Notes: generated by a model not told the origin, from the letters alone. A stretch of 32,871 nt of DNA from Vibrio splendidus 12E03 (GCF_000272105.2 NZ_AJZD02000311.1:1-32871), one strand, 5' to 3'. Positions 5,900 through 15,305 are shown, counted from the first letter of the stretch. Numbers and translations are program-made.

Positions 5900-7471
5900 T
5901 TATGTAACAGGAAATGTTTGGTTGGTTTGTTCCTCAACGTTATCGGACTCAAAATGCTGCTGCCTGAGTAAGCTGACAGTCAGGTTTATCGGCATTGGCT
6001 TATAAAAATAGAAGCCTTGGATATAGTCGACACCTAGCTTAGATAAGATTTTTACTTGTGACTCATACTCGACACCTTCGACAATGACTTGCATGCCTAA
6101 GGTGCGTGATAGTTGAAGCATGGACTCTAGCAAAGGGAGACCAAAGCTGGATTCGTCGGATATGTTTTTCACGAACACGCGATCAATTTTGAGAATGCTG
6201 AACGGGAACTGTCTTACGAAATCTAACCCTGCGTAGCCTGTGCCAAAATCATCAATCGCGACTCTTACGCCCATGTTCGATAGCTTGGTTAGGTTGTCTC
6301 TAATTTTGACCATATCGGCATCAGAACATTCACCATCTTCGGTTACTTCAAATACCACCTGCTTGAGGATCTCAGGGTGTCTTTTAAAGATGCTGATCAC
6401 CTTGTTAGAGAAGTTACTGTTGGACACAACGTTGCGGCTGATGTTGACGCTGATGTACTTTGACTCGAACACGTCTTGATTGCTTTTCAACGTCATTAAT
6501 ACTTTGCGCAGCACGAAGTAGGTGAGCTCCTCAATCAAGCCTAAGCTTTCAGCAAGCGGAATGAAAATAGCAGGGGAGACGTTACCTTCAATTGGGTCGT
6601 TCCATCGCAATAACGACTCACAGCCGACGATCTCGTTGGTGTTTTGGTTGACGATAGGCTGCATGTGAACATGAAGGTGCTGGTTTTTTAGCGCACTTGA
6701 AAGCGAATATTCTAAGCTACGTTGGCTCTGCTTTTTATGTTTGATCGAAAGGAGAATAATGGTGGTGATTCCGGCCATCAAAAAGCCAAACCACAAATAG
6801 CTCAACATGAAGTGAAGATAAAACTGATACCCAATGTATGAGGTGATGGTCAACGGGTAGGTGTTTGATTGTATCCGCACCTTGGCGATTGATGAGTCAA
6901 TATCGATAGGGTGGATATCTCTTTTGATCACTTCAACTTTGGCCTGTATTCCATGGCTGCTCAGGTTTGTTTCAACAAGGTCATAGATGAAGTGTGGCGG
7001 AATCATTAGGCTCACTCCGGCATCTTCTTTGTTCGAGAAAATGAGCATGATGGACTGAACTTGCGTGATGGCCGAGTTGGAATACGACAGGGTCGTTAAA
7101 TTCGGGTCGTCATTGAGCCGCTGCCTGATGGTGCTGTATAGGCGAAATGAAACGTCACCATCGGTGGTTGAACAGTAAAATCGGTTTTCTTTATTGAATA
7201 CCGCTGCTTCTTTTACCCAATCAGCTTCAAAAACGTTTTGTCGAAGCTGTCTAACGATCGCGTCGCAAGACTGTTCAGGTCTAACTTCAGATAAAAAACG
7301 GTCGAACCTTGACTGGATCCCTCCTAACCTGGTTTCGACTAACCTTGATGTGTCTTCGGTTAATGTTTGGTAGTGATACGGTGTAAAAGGAATGAGCATT
7401 GCCATGGAAAAAAAGAAAGAAATGGCAAAGTAAAATGAAGTCTTGGCAATATTTTGGTACTTGATATCCAT
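5900..7471 (-). CDS. CSS-motif EAL-domain c-di-GMP phosphodiesterase
   Basis: The 523-residue inner-membrane protein has a first membrane helix at about residues 12-30. A periplasmic CSS-type sensor domain follows, with Cys69 (QSCDAIV) and Cys100 (YCSTTD), then a second membrane helix at about 225-245, then a C-terminal EAL domain. The EAL motif reads ESLLRW, keeping the catalytic Glu285. DDFGTG (Asp407/Asp408), the lysine-containing ILKIDRVFV and the VEGVE glutamate are present, so it should cleave c-di-GMP to pGpG. In known CSS-EAL proteins the cysteine pair is redox-sensitive and controls activity through periplasmic disulfide formation. There is no GGDEF domain. Its targets (motility or biofilm) cannot be told from the context. 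Confidence 0.93.
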   Translation of the reverse strand: MDIKYQNIAKTSFYFAISFFFSMAMLIPFTPYHYQTLTEDTSRLVETRLGGIQSRFDRFLSEVRPEQSCDAIVRQLRQNVFEADWVKEAAVFNKENRFYCSTTDGDVSFRLYSTIRQRLNDDPNLTTLSYSNSAITQVQSIMLIFSNKEDAGVSLMIPPHFIYDLVETNLSSHGIQAKVEVIKRDIHPIDIDSSIAKVRIQSNTYPLTITSYIGYQFYLHFMLSYLWFGFLMAGITTIILLSIKHKKQSQRSLEYSLSSALKNQHLHVHMQPIVNQNTNEIVGCESLLRWNDPIEGNVSPAIFIPLAESLGLIEELTYFVLRKVLMTLKSNQDVFESKYISVNISRNVVSNSNFSNKVISIFKRHPEILKQVVFEVTEDGECSDADMVKIRDNLTKLSNMGVRVAIDDFGTGYAGLDFVRQFPFSILKIDRVFVKNISDESSFGLPLLESMLQLSRTLGMQVIVEGVEYESQVKILSKLGVDYIQGFYFYKPMPINLTVSLLRQQHFESDNVEEQTNQTFPVT

Positions 7472-7816
7472 AGTTGGAGAAGCGTTACCGATTTATGTGA
7501 GCATTCGATTTAATTTATAAAGTTAGCGATTACGTAGCAATATAAATAATTAATATTGTGAATGCAGGTACGAAATATTGATATAAATAATATGTTTTCT
7601 AGTTTTACCAGCTAAATCTTGATGTTATCTCGTTTATTTGAGTTATCGAGGCGTCATTTTTGATGATTCATGCGGATAACAAATGCTTATATCCTGATAA
7701 GTTTTGTTGTTATTTGGCCGAGCTGAATGAACTGAATGAGCTGAATATTGAGCCATGTTTAAATTAATAAAGTCATGTCACGATTCGTTTTGGTAGTGAC
7801 AGCATAAAGGATGTTT
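7472..7816. other. Intergenic region between divergent genes
   Basis: This AT-rich region must hold the promoters of the EAL gene and the LprI-like gene. I see a short tandem pattern of CTGAATGA units around 7722-7750. I also see an inverted pair TGTCAC/GTGACA (7776-7781 and 7796-7801) close to the LprI-like start, which could be an operator or leader hairpin. No gene is visible. Confidence 0.5.
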
Positions 7817-8239
7817 ATGAAAAAACTGATATCAGCACTCATAGCGGTGTGCTTCTCATTCTCTGCGTTGGCCGACGAAGGTGTTGTTGATTGCGAGAAT
7901 GCGATGAATACCATCGAGATCAATCACTGTGCGGCAATTGAGTTGGAATCTGCACAAGCGGAACTGGATAAATACCTTGCAGCCAGCTTTGAGCACAATG
8001 CTTACGATGCTGAGCTGGTGGCGTCAATTAAGAAGGCTCAGGAGAGCTGGCAGGCGTACATGACAGCGCATTGTGACTCGGTTTACACCCAATGGCGTGA
8101 TGGTTCTATTCGAGGGGTTATGGCGCTTTCCTGTAAGACGACGTTAACCAAGCAGCGCACGCATGAAGTGTGGGCAAATTTCTTAACCTATATGGACAGC
8201 ACGCCTCCCGTTTTACCAGAGCCTAAATTAGCGCCGTAG
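7817..8239 (+). CDS. Secreted LprI/DUF1311-family protein
   Basis: The 140-residue product has a clear signal peptide (MKKLISALIAVCFSFSALA, cut before DEG). The mature part has cysteines at DCENA, NHCAAIE, AHCDS and SCKTT and the QESWQAYM segment typical of the DUF1311/LprI N-terminal domain. Members are periplasmic or exported, and some inhibit lysozyme, but the function here is only inferred. I start at ATG 7817, two codons after the first possible ATG, because AAAGG (7806-7810) is then correctly spaced. The nitrilase gene follows on the same strand after about 155 bases. Confidence 0.85.
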   Translation: MKKLISALIAVCFSFSALADEGVVDCENAMNTIEINHCAAIELESAQAELDKYLAASFEHNAYDAELVASIKKAQESWQAYMTAHCDSVYTQWRDGSIRGVMALSCKTTLTKQRTHEVWANFLTYMDSTPPVLPEPKLAP

Positions 8240-8394
8240 GCCGATTTGAAATGCGTACAGGACTGTGTACCTGCTTCAACCTTTGGCGTGCGAATAAGAA
8301 AATGATAAGGGATTGCCTTACTCTTTCGTTCTTAGTTCTTAGTCTCCAGTTTGAAGCATTACAGCTTGAAGTGTTACCTAGCAAGGATTCGATT

Positions 8395-9186
8395 TTGAAT
8401 AATGTCAGCATCACTCTTATTCAGCTTGAAGTTGAATACAAAAACAAACAAAAAAACATTGATTCGGTCTCTGATCTTTTACAAGCGGAGTCGTCAGTCG
8501 GTGATATTACTTTACTGCCTGAACTGTTCACGACTGGGTATATTTTTAATGAGGCTGAAGAAATTCATGAATTGGCTGAAGACTTCACGGACAGCAGTAC
8601 TATTGATTCATTAACTCAGATGGCAGCGAAGCATCACACCTTGATTGTTGCGGGCATTGCCGAGAAAGATAGCGACCAATATTACAACAGTGTGGTGGTT
8701 GTGGATGCTTCTGGTTTACGACACAAATACAGAAAAATCAGTCAAACCAAATTCGATAAGCAGTATTTCTCGAGAGGGGACGAACGCCTCACGTTTGAGC
8801 ACAAAGGCTTAAAGTTTGGTGTCGCGATTTGCTTTGATATTTGGTTCCCGGAGATCATGAGAGGGTATCAGTCGGTCGACGTTATTCTTCACCCTGCCAA
8901 TTTCGGCGGGCAGCACAGTTTTGCTATTGCTCAAACAAGGGCTTTAGAAGAGGGGTGTCATGTCGTGACATGTAATCGGGTTGGACAGGATGTGGTTGAT
9001 GCGTTTACCGCGACTTATTGTGGTGGAAGCCGAGCCTACTCACCCAAAGGGGAGTTAGTGACTCAACTTAATGAAAAGCAATCTATCGAAACCGTGAGTA
9101 TTCAAGATCTCTCGATTGCGCCGCAATACAATGGCGTTGATGTTGAAGATGAGATGCAGCAAATCACCGATCTGTTAAACCGCTAA
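8395..9186 (+). CDS. Nitrilase-superfamily carbon-nitrogen hydrolase
   Basis: With the TTG start at 8395 (AAGGA at 8383-8387) the protein is 263 residues, the normal length for the family, and starts directly with the first beta strand (NNVSITLIQLEV). The catalytic triad is complete: Glu43 in LLPELFTTGY, Lys114 in HKYRKISQ and Cys146 in VAICFDIWFPE. Such cytosolic enzymes hydrolyse amides or nitriles to acids and ammonia. The substrate is unknown; a small omega-amidase or N-carbamoyl amidase is possible. The open frame reaches back to 8251, but that extension is not conserved in nature and probably covers the promoter and leader. Confidence 0.88.
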   Translation: MNNVSITLIQLEVEYKNKQKNIDSVSDLLQAESSVGDITLLPELFTTGYIFNEAEEIHELAEDFTDSSTIDSLTQMAAKHHTLIVAGIAEKDSDQYYNSVVVVDASGLRHKYRKISQTKFDKQYFSRGDERLTFEHKGLKFGVAICFDIWFPEIMRGYQSVDVILHPANFGGQHSFAIAQTRALEEGCHVVTCNRVGQDVVDAFTATYCGGSRAYSPKGELVTQLNEKQSIETVSIQDLSIAPQYNGVDVEDEMQQITDLLNR

Positions 9187-9219
9187 ACCGCTAAACCGTT
9201 AGACCGTTAAATCGCTAGA
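9180..9219. repeat. Five tandem 8-bp units at the end of the nitrilase gene
   Basis: CCGCTAAA occurs twice exactly, followed by CCGTTAGA, CCGTTAAA and TCGCTAGA. The first unit contains the nitrilase stop codon. Changes in copy number would not alter the protein, because the stop comes first. Confidence 0.75.
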
Positions 9220-9245
9220 ACAGAGATTAGCGCGGTATCAGATCG

Positions 9246-9277
9246 AAAAACGCAGGGTGATTAAGCCTTGCGTTTAA
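9246..9277. terminator. Bidirectional terminator between convergent genes
   Basis: AAACGCA (9248-9254) pairs with TGCGTTT (9269-9275). A T run follows on the minus strand. It lies between the nitrilase gene and the sensor kinase gene, which converge. Confidence 0.7.
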
Positions 9278-9295
9278 GTTTGGGAACGAAGCGTT

Positions 9296-11743
9296 CTAAG
9301 CTTGATCGTTCATTTGATTCAGATGCTCGACTGAATGGGCGTTTTTCATCCGCTGAGCTTGATGGATATTGACCATAAGGCGATTGAGCAGTTTTTGCAG
9401 TCGTTCAATATCTGGCAGTTGTTGATTTTTGGCTTCGACTTCTAGCTCCAATGCCTGCTTAGAAAGCATGTTAAGGCCTAAGTTTAGTGACATGCCTTTA
9501 ATGGAGTGCAGAGTACGACAAAGTGGCTCCAACTCCTTCGCTAAATAGTATTCGATGACACGATCAACCGACTGTTCGAACTCAATAATGGTTGAGTCGA
9601 TGAGTAAGCTGAACCCTTCCGTGTCGTCTTTCAGGATGTGTATCACTTCTGAATGGCTGATCTCTTCTTCCGTTAACCTTAACGTTTCAATAGGCTTACG
9701 ATGAAGCTCGACAATATTTTCATTCTCACTCGAACCTTCGGCTGCGGTTTTTTTCGGTAATCGACTTGAGAACTGTTGTAGGGCGTCGAAGAAACTCTCT
9801 TGCTGCAGAGGCTTGGTCAGAATATGGTCGACACCCGCCTGAATAAAGTTGTCATGCGCCTCACGGAATACATCGGCCGTGTAAGCGAATATCAAGGTAT
9901 CGAGTTTCAGTTTTTCGCGGATGTGATGCGTTGTTTCGACCCCGTTCATTTCAGGCATATGATTGTCCATCAAGATAAGGTCATATTGAGTAGTTTTGAG
10001 GCGTTCAATCGCTAATTTTCCGTTCTCTGCATGATCGACATGATGGCCGAGTTTTTCACAGAAGCCTTGTGCAACAATGGCATTAATACGGTTATCTTCC
10101 ACCAACAGTATGCTTAATGAGTCATAACTGAGAGTTTCTGCATCGACTGTATGGGTAGCGATGTCTTTCGCTTTGCTTTCTTGCCATGTGATAGGCAGGG
10201 AGACTTGGAATTTTGTACCAAGCCCAACTGCACTGGTTAATGTGATTTCTCCGTTCATGAGGTTGACTAGGTTCTTGACGATTGCTGTTCCGCCAAACTT
10301 CCTTGTTGTGGAAGTGTCGGCTTGTTCGAATGAATTGAATACCTGCTCGTGCTTATCTTTCGGGATACCAACCCCAGTGTCTGTTACCGTGAGAATCAGT
10401 TGATTGTTGGGGCGATTTAGGTCAGCTTGAATGGACACATGACCTTCTTTGGTGAATTTGGTCGCATTGCCGCCCAAGTTGAACATGATTTGACGTAGCC
10501 TTGCGCAGTCTCCGACGAGTTGGATGTTTTTCGGTATGTTATTTTCGATCAACAGGCGAATGCCTTTTTCATCGGCTAAGGGTTTTAGAGCGCTGCATAC
10601 AGGCTGCATGACTTGAACAAAATTAAAGGGTGCCACATCTAGCTCAAGCTTGTTTTCTTCGACTTTTGAGAAGTCGAGAACGTCGTTGAGTATTGTCATC
10701 AAGTGGTGACCAGAATCGAGAATGATGTTGATGTTCTCTTTTGTTTCGGGTTCTTGGGTCTGGCTTGCAATGATTTGAGATATTCCAAGAACGCCGTTCA
10801 TTGGCGTTCTGATCTCGTGGCTCATGGTAGACAGAAAATCGCCCTTAGCTTTTACTGCGGCTTCTGCTTTGGTTCGTTCAGCGATTAACTCCTGAGTTTT
10901 CGCTCGCATTTCACTGTCGTTACTGATCAAATTGGCTGTCATTTTTTGAAAGCTTTTTTTGAGATGAGCGATTTCGTCTTGGGTGTTTATATTCGAACTC
11001 AATTCCAGAGTTGCAGCACCTTGATCCAAATGACCAGCGGCAACTTGGTTAGTGGCTTCAAGTAGGGTGTGTAATCTTCGATTAATACGCTTTGACGCCC
11101 ACGCAGCAACAAGGAGTGATATGAACACGGAAAACAGTGTTCCGAGGATTAATATGTCGCTGGTTTGATTGACTGAGCTCTCCGATTTTTCGACCCTGGT
11201 AATAATAAGTTGTTGTTCAATTTCAATGAATTGAGCAATTTCTTGGCGGATCTCATTAATCAATTTTTTTCCGGTTTGCTGCTGAGTGAGGTCGATGGCA
11301 CTTTGTATTTCAGCTTCGCCTTTATTGACAAGGCTGCGTTGATTGATCTCTTTCTCTCCAGACTGTTTCAGCCATGTTTTATGAATATCATCGATTCTAT
11401 ATAGGCGTTCTACTTGAGGTGGGTTATCACTCACTTGATTCGCAAGGGTTTGGAGTTTTTGAGGCCATACATCAAGAGCTAAATGGTAGGGTTCTAAAAA
11501 AACAGGATCACCCGTGATCAAGTAACCACGTTCAGCCGCTTCTATGTCGACTGTTAATCTGAGAAGTTCTTGAGCCCGAGCGATGGCTTTATGTGTGTGT
11601 ACAACCCAATTATTGTCTTTTACAACCGTTCGTGTGTTTTCATGGACAGAAAAAGCCACGATAAGCATCAAAGCGATAGGAATCAAAAAGCTGACTAATA
11701 GCTTTTTCTGTAGGGATATATTGTCAAACCAACCCGCGATCAT
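9296..11743 (-). CDS. Hybrid sensor histidine kinase with a broken G2 box
   Basis: The 815-residue membrane kinase is organised as: first membrane helix at about 13-32, periplasmic CHASE3 domain (TVDIEAAERGYLITGDPVFL), second helix at about 195-215, HAMP, and a dimerisation domain with phospho-acceptor His309 (STMSHEIRTPMNG). The ATPase domain has an N box (NLGGNATKFT) and a G1 box (DTGVGIP). A receiver domain (Asp593 in LMDNHMP, Thr in AYTA, Lys in TKP) and a C-terminal HPt domain (His746 in LHSIKG) complete it. The ATPase G2 box, normally FGGTGLGLAIVKNL, reads FGGTAIVKNL: GLGL is missing between Thr486 and Ala487 (about 10285). The rest of the frame is intact. Loss of these residues should cripple ATP binding, so the protein may work as a receiver/HPt phosphatase or relay, or be inactive. 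No partner regulator lies beside it. Confidence 0.92.
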   Translation of the reverse strand: MIAGWFDNISLQKKLLVSFLIPIALMLIVAFSVHENTRTVVKDNNWVVHTHKAIARAQELLRLTVDIEAAERGYLITGDPVFLEPYHLALDVWPQKLQTLANQVSDNPPQVERLYRIDDIHKTWLKQSGEKEINQRSLVNKGEAEIQSAIDLTQQQTGKKLINEIRQEIAQFIEIEQQLIITRVEKSESSVNQTSDILILGTLFSVFISLLVAAWASKRINRRLHTLLEATNQVAAGHLDQGAATLELSSNINTQDEIAHLKKSFQKMTANLISNDSEMRAKTQELIAERTKAEAAVKAKGDFLSTMSHEIRTPMNGVLGISQIIASQTQEPETKENINIILDSGHHLMTILNDVLDFSKVEENKLELDVAPFNFVQVMQPVCSALKPLADEKGIRLLIENNIPKNIQLVGDCARLRQIMFNLGGNATKFTKEGHVSIQADLNRPNNQLILTVTDTGVGIPKDKHEQVFNSFEQADTSTTRKFGGTAIVKNLVNLMNGEITLTSAVGLGTKFQVSLPITWQESKAKDIATHTVDAETLSYDSLSILLVEDNRINAIVAQGFCEKLGHHVDHAENGKLAIERLKTTQYDLILMDNHMPEMNGVETTHHIREKLKLDTLIFAYTADVFREAHDNFIQAGVDHILTKPLQQESFFDALQQFSSRLPKKTAAEGSSENENIVELHRKPIETLRLTEEEISHSEVIHILKDDTEGFSLLIDSTIIEFEQSVDRVIEYYLAKELEPLCRTLHSIKGMSLNLGLNMLSKQALELEVEAKNQQLPDIERLQKLLNRLMVNIHQAQRMKNAHSVEHLNQMNDQA

Positions 11744-11910
11744 AAAACAGCGCTCTCGATGTCGTTATTATTCATTGTTAGTGTAGATGATAATCAGTCG
11801 TTAAGTACGCAAATAGTTGTTAAGTGCGTGAATACATACTTTAGCGTGTAAGTTTCGCATATTAACGGCATTTTGGGGGGGATTAAGCGGCGTTATTATG
11901 TTTCAAAGAC

Positions 11911-11938
11911 AAAAAAGCTAGCTCAATAAGCTAGCTTT
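11911..11938 (-). terminator. Terminator of the ribose operon
   Basis: AAAGCTAGCT (11914-11923) pairs with AGCTAGCTTT (11929-11938) around CAATA. On the minus strand this is followed by a run of six T. It lies 27 bases past the rbsR stop codon. Confidence 0.88.
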
Positions 11939-11964
11939 CAACGGTGTGATGAGTGTGACGAGTA

Positions 11965-12966
11965 TTAAAGCGCTTTTACACTGCTTCGTTCAACAAGAGT
12001 AGGTTCAAGTTCAACGACTTGCGGATAAGCATCTGGAGTTTGTAATCTGCTTAGTAAGGTATCGACTGCGGCTTTACCTAAACGATGTTTTGGCTGGTGG
12101 ACAGTGCTTAACGCGGGGGTCATGTACTTCGACAGGTGGATGTCATCGTAGCCAATGATAGACAGATCATTCGGAATCGATGTGCCATCTTGCGCCGCAG
12201 CGTGAATCACGCCCATCGCCATCATATCGTTACTTACGAACAAGGCAGACGGCATTTCGCCACGAGTTTTCAATGTCTGATAAGAGTCAAAACCACCGTC
12301 ACATTCAAAGTTGGATTCAACAATCCACTTAGGGTTGATCTCTAAATTGGCTTCTTCCATTGCTTGCTTGAAGCCTTGATAACGAGACGAAGCTTGATTG
12401 CGGTGCAGTGGCCCTGTGATACAACCAATTTGAGAATGGCCGTTATCAATCAGGTGCTTAGTTGCCATGTAGCCACCTTGGTGCGAGTTATCTTGGATCT
12501 TATCGCTCGCAAACAGCATAGGGCCCCAGTCCATTACCACAACAGGCAGTTCTGGGTAGCGATCAAATACATCGATATGTTCGCCTTCAAGGGTAGAACA
12601 CATCAGCATCAAGCCATCGACACGCTTTTGCAGCAAGGTATCGATAGAGGATTTCATGCGTTCGCTGTCACCTTCGGTGTTACACAAGATAAGGTTGTAG
12701 CCTTTTTCGTAGCAACGACGTTCCACACCCTTTACCACTTCACCAAAGAATGGATTGGTGGATGTGGTCACTAGCATTCCCAAGGTTTTGGTTTGCTTCA
12801 TTTTCAAGCTGCGAGCCAATGCAGAAGGCGCATAGTTGAGTTCTTTAGCCGCACTGTTAACACGCTCAGCAATCTCTTCACTGACAAAGCGTGATTTGTT
12901 GATCACGTGGCTCACGGTAGAAGTCGAAACCTTTGCGAGCCGTGCGATGTCTTTCATTGTTGCCAT
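11965..12966 (-). CDS. rbsR: Ribose operon repressor, LacI family
   Basis: The 333-residue product has an N-terminal LacI helix-turn-helix (MKDIARLAKVSTSTVSHVIN), a hinge helix (YAPSALARSLK) and a periplasmic-binding-protein-like sugar domain (TNPFFGEVVKGVERRCYEKG). It closely resembles RbsR from enteric bacteria and Vibrio. It should bind the two palindromes ahead of rbsD (18370-18385 and 18448-18463) and release them when ribose is bound. It is the last gene of the operon, 152 bases after rbsK, so it is controlled at least partly by its own operators. A separate promoter in that gap is possible. Confidence 0.95.
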   Translation of the reverse strand: MATMKDIARLAKVSTSTVSHVINKSRFVSEEIAERVNSAAKELNYAPSALARSLKMKQTKTLGMLVTTSTNPFFGEVVKGVERRCYEKGYNLILCNTEGDSERMKSSIDTLLQKRVDGLMLMCSTLEGEHIDVFDRYPELPVVVMDWGPMLFASDKIQDNSHQGGYMATKHLIDNGHSQIGCITGPLHRNQASSRYQGFKQAMEEANLEINPKWIVESNFECDGGFDSYQTLKTRGEMPSALFVSNDMMAMGVIHAAAQDGTSIPNDLSIIGYDDIHLSKYMTPALSTVHQPKHRLGKAAVDTLLSRLQTPDAYPQVVELEPTLVERSSVKAL

Positions 12967-13053
12967 AAAAAATCCTTGTGGGAATAACCTTCCACGTTGC
13001 GCGATATTCTGCCTGAAAACAGGGGCTTATGCTTGTTATTTGTTGTTACCGAA

Positions 13054-13107
13054 TTTGAAGGCTAACATCCGTTAACCACGGTTTAGCTCAGGAGTTAAGC
13101 CTTCAAA
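13054..13107 (-). other. Long hairpin between rbsK and rbsR
   Basis: TTTGAAGGCTAAC (13054-13066) pairs with GTTAAGCCTTCAAA (13094-13107) with one unpaired base, enclosing 27 bases. It begins just after the rbsK stop codon and lacks a strong T run. It could reduce read-through into rbsR or protect the upstream message. Confidence 0.55.
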
Positions 13108-13118
13108 TAGCTATCAAG

Positions 13119-14063
13119 CTAAGCAGACAGTTGCTCTGCCAAAAACGCATCGGTTTCAGCACGGCTTGGAATCGATGTTTGAGCACCAAAGCGTGTCACT
13201 GAAATAGCAGCTGCAGCGTGGGCAAATTTAATTGCACGTTCTAGCGGCATATCTTCAAGCAAGCCTGTCACCAACGCGCCGTTAAAGGTGTCACCTGCGG
13301 CAGTTGTATCTGTCGCTTCAACACGGAAACCTGCGATTAATTTACCTTCGCTGGCTTCATTGCCTTGACCGCGATGACTCACCCACACGCCTTTCGCGCC
13401 TAGCGTGATCATTACCGTTTCGATGCCTTTAGCATGCAGAGCCAACGCAGCCTGATGAGCAGATGCATTGTCCGTCACGGTAATGCCGGTTAGCACTTCA
13501 GCTTCGGTTTCGTTTGGTGTAATCACGTCAACACAAGCAAGCAGCGAATCCGATAATGGACGAGCAGGAGCCGGGTTTAGAATGACTTGCGTGCCACTCT
13601 CTTTTGCTACTTTCGCAGCGTATTCAATGCCTTCAATTGGTGTTTCAAGCTGAGTCAGTAAATATTTAGCGCCGCGAATCTTTTCTAGGTGCGGTTCGAT
13701 TTGATCGCAAGTCAGCTTGTCGTTGGCTTCCGCAGAAAGACAAATACTGTTTTCGCCTGTTGCTGATACTTGGATCATCGCGATGCCCGTCGGTGTGTTG
13801 TCTGCAACGATCACACCGTCGATGTTGATGCCATCTTTAGCAAAATCTTGACGGATGTTGATGCCAAATGGGTCGTCACCAACACAGGCGATGAAGCCAA
13901 TATCTGCGTTTAATCTTGCTGCCGCTACGGCTTGGTTTGCGCCTTTGCCGCCAGGAATGACCTGATAGTTACCGCCAATCAAGGTTTCACCCGGACGAGG
14001 GAACGAAGGAACTTGCAGTACGTGGTCAGCGTTAACGCTACCTAAAACAATCAGTTGAGTCAT
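13119..14063 (-). CDS. rbsK: Ribokinase
   Basis: This 314-residue PfkB-family kinase phosphorylates D-ribose to ribose 5-phosphate in the cytosol. It shows the N-terminal LGSVNADHVLQV, the first PfkB signature GGKGANQAVAAARL, and the second signature with the catalytic base, DTTAAGDTFNGALVTGL. I start at ATG 14063 (AAGG 11-14 bases upstream). The open frame extends 17 codons further, but that part is not homologous. It lies downstream of rbsB, after a 214-base gap with a hairpin. RbsD supplies the correct sugar form for it. Confidence 0.96.
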   Translation of the reverse strand: MTQLIVLGSVNADHVLQVPSFPRPGETLIGGNYQVIPGGKGANQAVAAARLNADIGFIACVGDDPFGINIRQDFAKDGINIDGVIVADNTPTGIAMIQVSATGENSICLSAEANDKLTCDQIEPHLEKIRGAKYLLTQLETPIEGIEYAAKVAKESGTQVILNPAPARPLSDSLLACVDVITPNETEAEVLTGITVTDNASAHQAALALHAKGIETVMITLGAKGVWVSHRGQGNEASEGKLIAGFRVEATDTTAAGDTFNGALVTGLLEDMPLERAIKFAHAAAAISVTRFGAQTSIPSRAETDAFLAEQLSA

Positions 14064-14227
14064 GATACGAGCCTTATGATATATCGTATTTGAAAATGCA
14101 TGGGTCTTTCTCATTACGTTAATTCACATTACGTTGATTGCTAGCCTTGTCAGCGGCTTATGAGAAACAGCGATGCACTGTCGGTTTTTTGCTTTTTGTT
14201 TTGAGTCAGTGAGCTAATGAGCTAAGC

Positions 14228-14255
14228 AAAGCAGGGGATAGGGGACCCCTGCTTT
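14228..14255 (-). other. GC-rich hairpin between rbsB and rbsK
   Basis: AAAGCAGGGG (14228-14237) pairs perfectly with CCCCTGCTTT (14246-14255) around an 8-base loop, directly after rbsB. It lacks a proper T run on the minus strand, so it is probably a partial terminator or an mRNA-stabilising structure. That would favour high levels of the binding protein over ribokinase. Confidence 0.75.
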
Positions 14256-14277
14256 ATATCGCGTTACTTAGTAACGA

Positions 14278-15156
14278 TTACTTAGCGATGATTTTTAGAG
14301 GTACTGGTACGTACTCGTCTACTGTTTCGCCTTTCAGTACTTTGTCTGCCATTTCGATACCTAGAGAACCGATTAGGTCAGGCTGTTGTGCAACCGTTGC
14401 GCCAAGTAGGCCACGGTTAACAGCAGCGATGCCGTCTTCAGTGCCGTCAAAGCCAACGATCATCACTTCTTTACCTGAAGCTTGAACTGCGCGAAGTGCA
14501 CCTAGCGCCATTTCATCGTTCTGAGCGAATACCGCTTGTACGTCTGGGTTAGCAGCAAGCAAGTTTTCCATTACGTTCAGACCTTTAGTACGGTCGAAAT
14601 CAGCAGGTTGGCTTGCAAGAAGCTCAAGGTCGCTGCCGTTTACTGCGTTCATGAAGCCTTCACCACGTTCACGAGCAGCAGAAGTACCAGCGATACCTTC
14701 AAGTTGGATTACTTTCGCTTTTTCGCCCACTTTTTCCATGATGAAGTGACCTGCCATTTCACCGCCGATTACGTTATCAGAAGCGATGTGGCTCACTACG
14801 TCACCACGGCTTGCGCCACGGTCTAGCGTTAGTACAGGGATGTCTGAGCGGTTAGCAATACGAATCGCGTTAGACACAGCGTCTGAATCCGTTGGGTTAA
14901 TCAGGATTGCTTTAACACCACGAATGGTTAGATCTTCAATGTTCGAAAGCTCTTTGCTTGGGTCGTTTTGAGAATCAAGAACGATAAGCTTGTAGCCTAG
15001 CTCTTCCGCTTTCGCTTCTGCGCCATCTTTCATGGTTACGAAGAATGGGTTGTTCAATGTAGACAGAACGATTGCCATTGTATCTTGCGCCTGTGCAGAC
15101 ACAGATACCGTTGTAGAAAGAAGAGCAGCAGAAATAAGAGTCGCTAATTTTTTCAT
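14278..15156 (-). CDS. rbsB: Periplasmic D-ribose-binding protein
   Basis: The 292-residue precursor has a signal peptide ([20 protein letters not shown], cut after AQAQ or AQA near residue 23). The mature ribose-binding fold includes [48 protein letters not shown] and [14 protein letters not shown]. It delivers ribose to RbsC/RbsA and, in enteric bacteria, also to the Trg chemoreceptor. AAAGGA lies 9 bases before the start. It is separated from rbsC by 149 bases containing a hairpin, and from rbsK by another hairpin. Both fit separate control of its amount. Confidence 0.97.
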   Translation of the reverse strand: MKKLATLISAALLSTTVSVSAQAQDTMAIVLSTLNNPFFVTMKDGAEAKAEELGYKLIVLDSQNDPSKELSNIEDLTIRGVKAILINPTDSDAVSNAIRIANRSDIPVLTLDRGASRGDVVSHIASDNVIGGEMAGHFIMEKVGEKAKVIQLEGIAGTSAARERGEGFMNAVNGSDLELLASQPADFDRTKGLNVMENLLAANPDVQAVFAQNDEMALGALRAVQASGKEVMIVGFDGTEDGIAAVNRGLLGATVAQQPDLIGSLGIEMADKVLKGETVDEYVPVPLKIIAK

Positions 15157-15179
15157 GGTGTAAGTCCTTTGTGTAGGGT

Positions 15180-15203
15180 GAGCTAGGAGGTGAGTCCTAG
15201 CTC
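15180..15203 (-). other. Hairpin in the rbsC-rbsB gap
   Basis: GAGCTAGGA (15180-15188) pairs with TCCTAGCTC (15195-15203) around GGTGAG. It lies about 25 bases upstream of rbsB and no T run follows. It may mark the 5' end of a processed, stable rbsB message. Confidence 0.6.
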
Positions 15204-15305
15204 GTAGTTACATTATTTATAGATTCTAATATTTTAAGGTAAAACAAACTGTTACTTTTATTAAACTAGAGTGTTACTTGTATTAACCTAAGATGTGAAT
15301 AGGTT

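Noticed and set aside
8251..8394. N-terminal extension of the nitrilase
   Set aside because: It does not fit the fold. TTG 8395 with AAGGA gives the normal length.
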